Assembly: GCF_900142175.1 (NCBI RefSeq)
Contig: NZ_FQZX01000001.1
Coordinates: 248,001 to 312,000 of the forward strand
Source: Maribacter aquivivus
Lineage (GTDB): Bacteria; Bacteroidota; Bacteroidia; Flavobacteriales; Flavobacteriaceae
Direction of reading: 5' to 3'
DNA length: 64,000 bases
A model generated the notes under the pieces. The model saw only the letters and a program-made list of their open reading frames with translations, ran no database searches and was not told where the DNA came from. A program made the position numbers and the translations under genes. Positions 29,236-37,588 of the stretch are shown here, in pieces; position 1 is the first letter of the stretch; every line of letters starts with the position of its first letter.

Positions 29236-29649
29236 TCAAATCAAGAAAACTTGGTGTAGAATATTCAAATCTTCAGCCAATATAGGCGGCGGATAGGAAT
29301 CAAAATCAATATTCTCGCTTGTAGTTTCTTCAAACAAGCCTATATATGAACTTGTAAAAGAGATTAAGAATATCTGTTGTGAAAAATCAAAATTAGAAAT
29401 ATCATGTGTCAAATCATCTTGACCTTGCATAGTAAAAGCCTCATTATCACAACAATGCTTTTTTACTGTAGGTACATCTTCCAACAAAGACAGACCAGCT
29501 TCCATGCCACAATCATCTGCATGATTAAACAATGCTATGTCCATAACACGACCCATACACAAATGCTTTTCTACTGTCCAAGAAATTGTAGACAGCAACA
29601 ACAGCATTGCCATGAATATAGAAAATAGTTTATGTAGCAATTGTTTCAC
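29236..29649 (-). CDS. HYC_CC_PP family small exported protein
   Basis: 137 residues starting at a GTG (29649). An internal ATG at 29613 is an alternative but would shorten the basic N-terminus. Hydrophobic signal or anchor at about 8-25, then HLC at 29-31, C47, HCC at 65-67, and SYPPP at 118-122 before a hydrophobic end. This spacing matches the small Bacteroidota family named for its HYC, CC and PP motifs, often found near heavy-metal genes. The Cys/His set suggests metal binding in the periplasm. It lies 213 bp upstream of copA on the same strand. A TAnnTTTG-like element (29654-29661, minus strand) is very close to the start. Confidence 0.75.
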   Translation of the reverse strand: MKQLLHKLFSIFMAMLLLLSTISWTVEKHLCMGRVMDIALFNHADDCGMEAGLSLLEDVPTVKKHCCDNEAFTMQGQDDLTHDISNFDFSQQIFLISFTSSYIGLFEETTSENIDFDSYPPPILAEDLNILHQVFLI

Positions 29650-29860
29650 ATTACAAAACTACGAAATATTGAATATTTAAAATCTTAAACCACAATTCTT
29701 TAACGAAATTTTGCTATAAGAAATGCCTTACAACTGCTAAACCCATAAAAAATAGCACATACAGTATACGATTTGCAATAATTTTAAGTTAAAAGGGTTA
29801 ACACATTAACAAAATATTAATCATTTACAGTTTTAACACTAACTATTTAAATTAAAAATC

Positions 29861-30958
29861 ATGAGAAAACATTTAAAATACACATTTCTAATATGCACAA
29901 TTGCCCTTTTTGTAGGTAGTTGTAGTTCTGACGACGGGTCAGTTTTTGACACTCCTATACCTGACAACACAGGCGGAGAAGATGATGGTGAAACAGATGA
30001 ACCAGAAGTAGCAACGATAGTTTTTAACGAAGCTGTTCCTTCTTCAAATATTACAACGGCATCTGCAAGTGGAGAAGCAGGTACAAACGTTACGGGTAGA
30101 GTTATTTTTACATCAGATGCTACTACACAACGTAGAATGTATATTACTCAGAATTATTTAGGACAAGGAGAAATGCCTTTTAGTTCTTTTGATTTGGTGA
30201 GTGATGATTTAACTAAAGCTTTAAAAGCTGATGGTTCTATTGACTTAGACGGTGCTACAAAAAAAGAAATCGATTTTTCTTTCCCTCTACCAGTGCCAAA
30301 TATTGACAACGGAGAAATTGTATACTCTTTTTGGACAACTACCGGTAAAGGTGACTTTAGAGATAGTGAAAAAAGATTGGCATTAGGTGTAGGTCAAATT
30401 ACGGTAACAGTTGGTACAGGTACAAACCCAGCTGCTGCAGTTAGAGAATTTACAGATATAAAACTATTTGCTCCAGCGCAAGACGGATCAACAGAATCTT
30501 TCTTTTCTCTATTGAACGAAACCGTTTATAGAATTGATGTTGGACCTGAATTTAGAGCTTTCTGGGATTTTGGCTACTACTACGGTGCTTCTGGTGATTC
30601 TGCCGGCGACAATGCTTCTTTTGCTTCAACGGAACAATATGATGCTTCTTTTGGATTTGATGTAGAAGGACTTGAGCCAGGTGCTGACGAAGAGAATGCA
30701 GCAACGGAAACATTGAATCAAATGTTCTTCTCAACTTCTACGACTATAGATGCTACTGCATTTGACGCAATCTCTCTAAACAGTGAATTAAATTTTATTG
30801 CAAGTTCAAGTTCTCAAAACATAACTAACTTAAGTGTAGGTGATGTTGTAGAGTTTGTAGATAACTACGGCAAAAAAGGTTTAATTAAAGTTACCGCTAT
30901 TGAAGCAGGTTTTAACAATAACGATTTCATTGAATTCGATGTTAAGATTCAACCATAA
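29861..30958 (+). CDS. Lipoprotein of unknown function
   Basis: 365 residues. Signal with lipobox FVGSC (Cys21) followed by an acidic, Gly/Asp-rich linker (SSDDGS...GGEDDGETDEPE) typical of surface-exported Bacteroidota lipoproteins. The remainder looks beta-rich with two regions (about 50-190 and 195-365), including RVIFTSDATTQRRMYITQNY, a FWDFGYYYG motif and a C-terminal segment VGDVVEFVDNYGKKGLIKV. I do not recognise the family. It is monocistronic, ended by a strong hairpin at 30983-31014. Confidence 0.85.
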   Translation: MRKHLKYTFLICTIALFVGSCSSDDGSVFDTPIPDNTGGEDDGETDEPEVATIVFNEAVPSSNITTASASGEAGTNVTGRVIFTSDATTQRRMYITQNYLGQGEMPFSSFDLVSDDLTKALKADGSIDLDGATKKEIDFSFPLPVPNIDNGEIVYSFWTTTGKGDFRDSEKRLALGVGQITVTVGTGTNPAAAVREFTDIKLFAPAQDGSTESFFSLLNETVYRIDVGPEFRAFWDFGYYYGASGDSAGDNASFASTEQYDASFGFDVEGLEPGADEENAATETLNQMFFSTSTTIDATAFDAISLNSELNFIASSSSQNITNLSVGDVVEFVDNYGKKGLIKVTAIEAGFNNNDFIEFDVKIQP

Positions 30959-30982
30959 GTTTTACAAATAAAATTTAGTTTC

Positions 30983-31018
30983 AAAAGAGGATGTTTTCAA
31001 AAACATCCTCTTTTTTTG
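30983..31018 (+). terminator. Terminator after the unknown lipoprotein gene
   Basis: A 15-bp perfect stem (30983-30997 and 31000-31014) with a very tight loop, followed by a T-rich tail to 31018. The open frame of the next gene extends into it, so that gene must start further down. Confidence 0.88.
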
Positions 31019-31051
31019 TTTTTGAGCACACAGACACATTACAACAATATG

Positions 31052-31059
31052 TATTTTTG
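31052..31059 (+). promoter_or_regulatory. Candidate -7 element for the GAF gene
   Basis: TATTTTTG fits TAnnTTTG and lies 13 bp before the ATG at 31072. No TTTG is found at the right distance upstream, so it is weak. Confidence 0.3.
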
Positions 31060-31071
31060 CAAAAAAAAGTT

Positions 31072-31521
31072 ATGTTCGATGCACTTCGCCCTCAAGTAAG
31101 TTCTATTATAGACTCAAATAAAACACCAGATGCTAAAATGCAAGACATCTGCGAGCTTTTAAAAGCTAGTGTACCGCATTATGACTGGGTAGGGTTCTAT
31201 TTTAAGAATGGTGATAAGCGTGAACTAAAATTAGGTTCTTATGCTGGTGCGCCAACGGATCATACCATTATTCCATTTGGAAAAGGAATTTGCGGTCAAG
31301 TAGCCGAAAGCAATGAGAATTTTGTTGTACCAGATGTACAGGCTCAAGACAACTACATCGCATGTAGCATTACCGTTAAAGCAGAGATAGTGGTACCGTT
31401 ATTCGTTAATGGCGAAAACATTGGTCAAATAGACATTGATTCTAACACTCCCGACCCTTTCACAAAGGCTGATGAGACATTTTTAGAATTTATAAATTTT
31501 GAAGTAGCCAAAATTCTTTAA
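31072..31521 (+). CDS. GAF-domain protein, free methionine-(R)-sulfoxide reductase-like
   Basis: 149 residues from the ATG at 31072; the longer frame back to 30991 starts inside the upstream terminator and is rejected. The whole protein is one GAF domain. It has FGKGICGQVAE with C74 and DNYIACSITVKAEIVVPL with C98, which align with two of the three cysteines of free-Met-R-sulfoxide reductases (MsrC/YebR); the third position is an alanine. In the family, C98 would be the catalytic Cys and C74 its resolving partner. So it may reduce free methionine sulfoxide in the cytoplasm, or it may be a small ligand-binding GAF protein. Confidence 0.82.
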   Translation: MFDALRPQVSSIIDSNKTPDAKMQDICELLKASVPHYDWVGFYFKNGDKRELKLGSYAGAPTDHTIIPFGKGICGQVAESNENFVVPDVQAQDNYIACSITVKAEIVVPLFVNGENIGQIDIDSNTPDPFTKADETFLEFINFEVAKIL

Positions 31522-31573
31522 AACTTTAGGCTTTTTGTTGATAAACTAGCTCATTTTATAGCTGCAAAAAAAG

Positions 31574-31581
31574 TACTTTTG
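31574..31581 (+). promoter_or_regulatory. Candidate -7 element for purH
   Basis: TACTTTTG fits TAnnTTTG and lies 32 bp before the purH ATG. A -33 TTG at proper spacing is not obvious. Confidence 0.4.
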
Positions 31582-31613
31582 CTTGCTTATTAAAAACATT
31601 TAAGCATCATACA

Positions 31614-33146
31614 ATGAGCAGTGTAAAAAAAGCGTCTTCAGCCTTAATTTCAGTTTTTCATAAAGACGGATTAGAGCCAATAGTTAGAAAATTTCAAGAA
31701 TTAGGAATCACTATTTACTCCACCGGAGGAACTGAAAAATTCATCACCGATCTTGGTATCGATGTTGTTCCTGTAGAAGACGTTACTAGTTACCCATCTA
31801 TTCTTGGAGGCAGAGTTAAGACCTTACACCCAAAGGTATTTGGTGGTATTTTGAACAGACAGGATAATGAAAGTGATGTTGCTCAACTAGCAGAATTCGA
31901 AATTCCACAAATAGATATCGTTATAGTTGATTTGTATCCGTTTGAAAAAACAGTTGCCAGTGGTGCTTCTGAACAAGATATTATCGAAAAAATTGATATA
32001 GGCGGAATTTCTCTTATTCGTGCCGCAGCTAAAAACTTTAAAGATGTCACCTGTGTTTCTTCAATGGAAGATTATGCAGAATTTCTTGACGTTGTTTCTG
32101 CTGACAACGGTAACATTAGTTTAGAAGACAGAAAGCGTTTTGCTGCTAAATCTTTTAATGTTTCTTCTAATTACGATACTGCTATATTTAACTATTTCAA
32201 TAAAAACCATGATATCGCTGCTTTAAAAGTTAGCGAAACTCAAGGCAAGGTGTTACGTTATGGTGAGAACCCACACCAAAAAGGATTTTTCTTCGGCGAT
32301 TTCGATGCTATGTTCTCCAAATTGCACGGTAAAGAATTATCATATAACAACCTTTTAGATGTTGATGCTGCAGTTAATTTGATGTTGGAATTTAAAAATG
32401 ACGCTCCTACTTTCGCAATACTCAAGCACAACAATGCCTGCGGACTTTCACAAAGAGATACTTTACACCAAGCTTATGTTGACGCTTTAGCAGGTGACCC
32501 TGTTTCTGCTTTTGGAGGCGTTCTTATCAGTAATAAAGAAATTGATAAAGTTACGGCAGAAGAAATTCATAAATTATTCTGCGAAGTTGTTATAGCACCA
32601 AGTTATAATGCAGAGGCTCTTGAGATATTAAAAGGAAAGAAAAACAGAATTATTCTTATACAGAATGAAGTTGAAATGCCAGAGATGCAAGTAAGAACTT
32701 GCTTAAATGGTATGCTTCTTCAAGAAAAGGATCATAAAACAGATACAATTGCAGATTTAACAAATGCTACTAATACGAAGCCAACAGATCAAGAATTAGA
32801 AGATTTAATTTTTGCGTCTAAACTTTGTAAGCACACGAAATCAAACACTATTGTTATTGCGAAGAACAAACAATTATGCGCAAGCGGTACTGGACAGACT
32901 AGTAGAGTTGATGCTTTAAACCAAGCAATACACAAAGCACAGACCTTTAATTTTGACCTAAAAGGATCCGTTATGGCGAGTGATGCTTTCTTCCCTTTCC
33001 CTGATTGTGTGGAGATTGCAGACAAAGCCGGGATCACTAGTGTTATTCAACCAGGCGGATCTATTAAAGACCAATTGAGTATAGATTATTGCAACGAGCA
33101 CAAAATTTCAATGGTGATGACAGGTACACGTCATTTCAAACATTAA
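31614..33146 (+). CDS. purH: Bifunctional AICAR formyltransferase / IMP cyclohydrolase
   Basis: 510 residues, close to the usual PurH length. The N-terminal IMP cyclohydrolase (MGS-like) domain begins ALISVFHKDGLEPIVRKF and has the GISLIRAAAKNFKDV segment. The AICARFT domain has LRYGENPHQKG, ILKHNNACGL, and ends with SIKDQLSIDYCNEH and MVMTGTRHFKH. It performs the last two steps of de novo purine synthesis to IMP. It precedes mreB by 56 bp on the same strand, with a separate promoter-like sequence between them. Confidence 0.98.
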   Translation: MSSVKKASSALISVFHKDGLEPIVRKFQELGITIYSTGGTEKFITDLGIDVVPVEDVTSYPSILGGRVKTLHPKVFGGILNRQDNESDVAQLAEFEIPQIDIVIVDLYPFEKTVASGASEQDIIEKIDIGGISLIRAAAKNFKDVTCVSSMEDYAEFLDVVSADNGNISLEDRKRFAAKSFNVSSNYDTAIFNYFNKNHDIAALKVSETQGKVLRYGENPHQKGFFFGDFDAMFSKLHGKELSYNNLLDVDAAVNLMLEFKNDAPTFAILKHNNACGLSQRDTLHQAYVDALAGDPVSAFGGVLISNKEIDKVTAEEIHKLFCEVVIAPSYNAEALEILKGKKNRIILIQNEVEMPEMQVRTCLNGMLLQEKDHKTDTIADLTNATNTKPTDQELEDLIFASKLCKHTKSNTIVIAKNKQLCASGTGQTSRVDALNQAIHKAQTFNFDLKGSVMASDAFFPFPDCVEIADKAGITSVIQPGGSIKDQLSIDYCNEHKISMVMTGTRHFKH

Positions 33147-33152
33147 TTTCAT

Positions 33153-33160
33153 TACTTTTG
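33153..33160 (+). promoter_or_regulatory. Candidate -7 element for mreB
   Basis: TACTTTTG, 42 bp before the mreB ATG and just past the purH stop, suggests mreB can be transcribed on its own. No clear -33 TTTG. Confidence 0.35.
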
Positions 33161-33202
33161 TCGATGAAATACACCCTTTTATCTAAAATTTAAACATCAC
33201 AT

Positions 33203-34231
33203 ATGGGATTTTTTGATTTCTTGACCGAGGAAATAGCTATAGATTTAGGTACAGCGAACACCCTTATTATACATAATGACAAGGTAGTTGTCGATAGCCC
33301 ATCCATCGTTGCCAGAGATAGAATTAGCGGAAAAATCATTGCAGTTGGTAAAGAAGCTAATATGATGCAAGGTAAAACCCATGAGAATATAAAAACCATT
33401 AGACCATTGAAAGATGGTGTAATTGCCGATTTTGATGCATCTGAAAAGATGTTAATGATGTTCATTAAGAACATTCCGGCATTAAAGAAAAAATGGTTTC
33501 CACCAGCATTGCGTTTGGTGATTTGTATACCTTCTGGTATTACCGAAGTTGAAATGCGTGCGGTAAAAGAATCTGCCGAACGTGTAAACGGTAAAGAAGT
33601 GTATCTAATTCACGAACCAATGGCTGCGGCAATAGGTATCGGTTTAGATATTATGCAACCAAAAGGTAACATGATTGTAGATATAGGTGGTGGTACTACT
33701 GAAATTGCAGTTATTGCTTTAGGTGGTATTGTTTGTGATAAATCGGTGAAAATTGCAGGTGATGTATTTACGAATGACATCATTTATTACATGCGTACGC
33801 AACACAACTTATATGTTGGTGAGAGTACAGCAGAAGCAATTAAAATTGAAATAGGTTCTGCAACTGAAGATTTACAATCTCCACCTGATGAAAAATCTGT
33901 ACAGGGTCGTGATTTGTTGACAGGTAAACCAAAGCAAGTTCAAATATCTTACAGAGAAATAGCAAAAGCTTTAGATAAATCTATTCTACGTGTTGAAGAT
34001 GCGGTTATGGAAACATTATCTCAAACTCCGCCAGAATTAGCTGCAGATATTTACAACACAGGTATTTATCTTGCAGGCGGTGGCTCTATGCTACGTGGAT
34101 TGGATAGAAGGTTGTCTCAAAAAACCGACCTGCCAGTTTATATTGCAGAAGATCCATTACGTGCCGTAGTACGTGGAACGGGTATCGCATTAAAGAATTT
34201 AGAACGCTACAAGAGTATATTAATTAAGTAA
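33203..34231 (+). CDS. mreB: Rod shape-determining actin MreB
   Basis: 342 residues, an HSP70/actin-fold protein. Phosphate-1 loop IAIDLGTANT near residue 10, the catalytic IHEPMAAAIG helix, phosphate-2 loop MIVDIGGGTTEIAVI, and the adenosine motif GIYLAGGGSMLRG. MreB polymerises under the membrane and guides the elongation machinery. It heads a cell-elongation block with mreC, mreD, mrdA and rodA downstream, but is separated from mreC by 168 bp containing inverted repeats. Confidence 0.97.
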   Translation: MGFFDFLTEEIAIDLGTANTLIIHNDKVVVDSPSIVARDRISGKIIAVGKEANMMQGKTHENIKTIRPLKDGVIADFDASEKMLMMFIKNIPALKKKWFPPALRLVICIPSGITEVEMRAVKESAERVNGKEVYLIHEPMAAAIGIGLDIMQPKGNMIVDIGGGTTEIAVIALGGIVCDKSVKIAGDVFTNDIIYYMRTQHNLYVGESTAEAIKIEIGSATEDLQSPPDEKSVQGRDLLTGKPKQVQISYREIAKALDKSILRVEDAVMETLSQTPPELAADIYNTGIYLAGGGSMLRGLDRRLSQKTDLPVYIAEDPLRAVVRGTGIALKNLERYKSILIK

Positions 34232-34318
34232 GAAGTTCATTTTACGAACCGCTTCTTAAGTGATGGCAGAAAACCTTGAAGAAATTTCAAGAGCAATTTA
34301 TTAATGAGTATTGATAGA

Positions 34319-34382
34319 ACTTCGAGGCTTGCCTCGAAGTAGCTTGCCTAACGGCAGTCAGATTTAAATCTCGATTATCGAG
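34319..34382. repeat. Cluster of inverted repeats between mreB and mreC
   Basis: Three dyads in 64 bp: a 10-bp stem (34319-34328 and 34331-34340), the palindrome GATTTAAATC (34361-34370), and CTCGATTATCGAG (34370-34382). None is followed by a T run, so they are not ordinary terminators. They may be a small dispersed palindromic element or an RNA structure ahead of mreC. Confidence 0.5.
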
Positions 34383-34399
34383 TAAAAATTTAGGGGTGA

Positions 34400-35221
34400 A
34401 TGCAACAGATCATAAATTTTCTAATTAGGTATAAGATATTCTTACTTTACCTTTTTCTGTTATTAATTTCTTGCATTTTTACGTTTCAATCGCATTCGTA
34501 CCATCAATCTAAATTTTTAAATTCTTCTAACTATATTTCAGGAAGTATCTATACTTTTTCAGATAATGTAACTTCATATTTTGGTTTAAGGGAAGAAAAC
34601 AACAAACTTGTTGAAGAAAATAAAAGACTTAGAGATAAACTCTTTAACAATGTAGTTCTTTCACCTTCACTAATAGATTCCACTTCTGTAGATTACGAAG
34701 TTGTTAGAGGTCGTGTCATCAATAACAGCTATGCTGATCAACGTAACTACATTACTATCAACAAAGGTAAAAATGATAGTATTGTACAAGACATGGGCGT
34801 TATTACAGACAAGGGTATTTTAGGTATCGTTGAAAATACATCAGATAAATTTTCTACCGTACAGAGTATTTTAAGTGACAAATCTAACATAAACGCAAAA
34901 ATCAAAAACTCTAATCACTTTGGGTCTTTAGTTTGGGAAAATACCACAGATTACAATGTTGTTCAATTAATAGACATTCCAAGACTAGTACCACTTACCA
35001 TAGGTGATACCATTGTCACAGGAGCCATGAGCAGCATCTTCCCAGAAAACATTCCTATTGGTACGATTAAAAGATTTGATTTAGACAACTCAAAAAGTTT
35101 CTATTTTATAGATGTAGAACTATTTAATGATATGACTAATATTGGTAATATTTATATCATTAGAAATTTGAACCGAAAAGAGGTTTTAGAATTAGAAGCA
35201 GAAACAGAAGCCAATGATTAA
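34400..35221 (+). CDS. mreC: Cell-elongation protein MreC
   Basis: 273 residues. One N-terminal transmembrane helix (about 12-29), a coiled coil at about 60-80 (EENNKLVEENKRLRDKL), then the MreC beta domain with VVRGRVINNSYADQRNYITI, GVITDKGILGIVE and the NIPIGTIKRFD segment. It links MreB and the PBP2-RodA synthase in the periplasm. The start is preceded by a G-rich Shine-Dalgarno-like AGGGG, uncommon here. Its 3' end overlaps mreD by 8 bp. Confidence 0.95.
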   Translation: MQQIINFLIRYKIFLLYLFLLLISCIFTFQSHSYHQSKFLNSSNYISGSIYTFSDNVTSYFGLREENNKLVEENKRLRDKLFNNVVLSPSLIDSTSVDYEVVRGRVINNSYADQRNYITINKGKNDSIVQDMGVITDKGILGIVENTSDKFSTVQSILSDKSNINAKIKNSNHFGSLVWENTTDYNVVQLIDIPRLVPLTIGDTIVTGAMSSIFPENIPIGTIKRFDLDNSKSFYFIDVELFNDMTNIGNIYIIRNLNRKEVLELEAETEAND

Positions 35222-35723
35222 TAGTACTACATTTTTAATTGTACTCCGATTTATATTATTGGTACTATTGCAGGTACTGGTATTCAATAAACTGAATTTC
35301 TTTGGCTATATAAATCCGCTGATATATATTCTTTTCTTGTATTGGTATCCTATCAAACAAAATAGAACTACCTTTATAATACTATGCTTTTTCCTAGGAC
35401 TTTGCGTAGATATTTTTTCTGACACACTTGCCATAAACGCAGCAGCTACCGTTACCATAGCTTATCTTCGACCAACCATTATGCGTTTTGTCTTTGGTGT
35501 CAATTATGAATTTCAAAGTTTTAAGTTAAACAACAGTACAAAGGCACAACAATTCACGTTTTTAGCGTTATTGATTATAATACATCACTTGGTATACTTC
35601 ACGTTAGAAATTTTCAGCTTTTCAAACAGCTTGTTAATTTTACAGAAAACGGTAATTGTCAGTATTTCCACATTGATTTTAGGCATGTTGTTCAGTACAT
35701 TATTCAGCAGTAAAAAAGAATGA
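35214..35723 (+). CDS. mreD: Rod shape-determining protein MreD
   Basis: 169 residues, nearly all membrane-embedded, with about five helices. It includes LCVDIFSDTLAINAAATV, the most conserved MreD stretch. It overlaps mreC by 8 bp and mrdA by 4 bp (ATGA), so translation is coupled. MreD is part of the elongasome, and its partner in the complex is MreC. Confidence 0.92.
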   Translation: MINSTTFLIVLRFILLVLLQVLVFNKLNFFGYINPLIYILFLYWYPIKQNRTTFIILCFFLGLCVDIFSDTLAINAAATVTIAYLRPTIMRFVFGVNYEFQSFKLNNSTKAQQFTFLALLIIIHHLVYFTLEIFSFSNSLLILQKTVIVSISTLILGMLFSTLFSSKKE

Positions 35724-37588
35724 GAAAAATTCTTTTATCATTAATTATAGTTGTCATCGCAATTACCTTTTTGGGAAGGCTATCCTATTTGCAAATTTTT
35801 AGTTTTTCTGCGGAGCAAGTTCTAGAGGATCCGGCAATTAAAGCGATATATGATTATCCTGAAAGAGGCTACATTTATGATCGTAACGGTCATCTGTTAG
35901 TTGGTAATGACCCTGCTTACGATGTCATGGTTATACCTAGAGAAGTTCAACCTTTAGACACCCTTGAGTTTTGTGGGCTATTGGGAATTGACAAAGAAAA
36001 ATTCGTTGAAAAATTAAGAAGAGCCAGAGTATACTCACCAAGACTACCTTCAGTATTGGTTCCACAACTTTCTAAACAAGATTACGCAAAGCTACAAGAG
36101 AAAATGCGTAAGTATAAGGGCTTCTATATTCAAAAAAGATCTTTACGGTATTATGACACCCCTAGTGCTGCAAATGTTTTAGGCTATATTAGTGAAGTAA
36201 ATGAAGGTGATTTAGCAGTTAATAAATATTATGTTCAAGGTGAACTGAAAGGTAGAACGGGAGTTGAACGTTACTACGAAGATTTATTAAGAGGCAGAAA
36301 AGGTGTACAATACATTCAGAAAGATAGATTCAACAGAGATATAGGTCCATATAAAAATGGAACCATAGATACCTTACCTGAACAAGGGAAACAAATAAGC
36401 ATCACCATTGATAAAGCGTTGCAAGAATATGGCGAATTATTAATGAATGGTAAAAGAGGTGGTATTGTGGCCATAGAGCCTGCAACGGGTGAAATCCTTT
36501 CCATGATATCAGGACCAACCTATGATCCTGCATTATTAGTAGGGCGTGAGCGTTCAAAAAATTATACTAAACTTTATAATGATACAATTGCAAACCCAAC
36601 ATGGGATCGCTCTATTCATGCTCAACAACCTCCGGGCTCTCCTTTTAAAACACTAAATGCATTAATAGCTTTACAGGAAGGTGTTTTAGACGAAAATACA
36701 ACCATACAATGCTACCACGGTTTCTATGTGGGTAAGAAAAAAAGAGGTTGCCACTGTGGTGGTGGTTTACGAAGTTTGAATAAAGGAATATCGCAATCAT
36801 GCAATGCTTATTTTGCAGGAGCATTCAGGAAAATATATGAAAAGTTCGAAACTACTGATGAAGGTATGGATGTGTGGGAAAAACACATGAAAAGCTTTGG
36901 TCTAGGTGACTATCTAGGTTATGATTTACCATTCGGGCAAAAAGGGCGTATACCTAACAAAGAATATTACGATAAATGGTATGGTGATAATAGATGGAGT
37001 TCTTCTTATATCATCTCTAATGCTATTGGGCAAGGTGAAATTTTAGCAACACCTGTTCAGTTGGCAAATATGACGGCTGCTATTGCCAATAGAGGACATT
37101 ACTTTACACCACATATTCTAAAGAAAATTGAAGGTAAAGATATTACAGAACCTAAATTTACCGAAGCTAAGCACACTACCATAGACCCAAAGCATTTTGA
37201 GCCCGTAGTTCAAGGTATGGCAGATGTCTATGTAAGTGGTACAGCTAGATGGTTGCAAATACCAGGTATCGAAGTAGCAGGTAAAACAGGTACCGCCGAG
37301 AATTTTACGAAAATAGATGGTGTACGTACACAATTGACAGATCACTCGGTTTTCGTAGCTTTTGCACCCGTCGATAATCCTAAAATTGCCATAGCGGTAT
37401 ATATTGAAAATGGATATTTTGGATCAAGATACGCCGGACATATCGCTACTCTTATGATTGAAAAATACCTTAAAGGTGAAATCACCTTAAAGACCCTTGA
37501 GAAGAGAATGCTAGAAAAAACATTAGAAGCAGAATACGCGAAACCCTACAGTGGGGAGGAGTTTAAAATAAACGAGCGTGTCTGGTAG
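35720..37588 (+). CDS. mrdA: Penicillin-binding protein 2 (peptidoglycan transpeptidase)
   Basis: 622 residues. An N-terminal transmembrane helix (about 4-26), a pedestal/dimerisation domain with PERGYIYDRNG at about 47-57, and a transpeptidase domain. Active-site motifs: SPFK (Ser307, Lys310), SCN (Ser360), and KTG near residue 521. A Cys/His-rich insert (C331 to C346) resembles the metal-binding loop of E. coli PBP2. It cross-links peptidoglycan during cell elongation with RodA, whose gene overlaps by 11 bp. Confidence 0.96.
   Translation: MRKILLSLIIVVIAITFLGRLSYLQIFSFSAEQVLEDPAIKAIYDYPERGYIYDRNGHLLVGNDPAYDVMVIPREVQPLDTLEFCGLLGIDKEKFVEKLRRARVYSPRLPSVLVPQLSKQDYAKLQEKMRKYKGFYIQKRSLRYYDTPSAANVLGYISEVNEGDLAVNKYYVQGELKGRTGVERYYEDLLRGRKGVQYIQKDRFNRDIGPYKNGTIDTLPEQGKQISITIDKALQEYGELLMNGKRGGIVAIEPATGEILSMISGPTYDPALLVGRERSKNYTKLYNDTIANPTWDRSIHAQQPPGSPFKTLNALIALQEGVLDENTTIQCYHGFYVGKKKRGCHCGGGLRSLNKGISQSCNAYFAGAFRKIYEKFETTDEGMDVWEKHMKSFGLGDYLGYDLPFGQKGRIPNKEYYDKWYGDNRWSSSYIISNAIGQGEILATPVQLANMTAAIANRGHYFTPHILKKIEGKDITEPKFTEAKHTTIDPKHFEPVVQGMADVYVSGTARWLQIPGIEVAGKTGTAENFTKIDGVRTQLTDHSVFVAFAPVDNPKIAIAVYIENGYFGSRYAGHIATLMIEKYLKGEITLKTLEKRMLEKTLEAEYAKPYSGEEFKINERVW

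Noticed and set aside
34232..34399. Terminator between mreB and mreC
   Set aside because: Stable dyads are present but none is followed by a T run.
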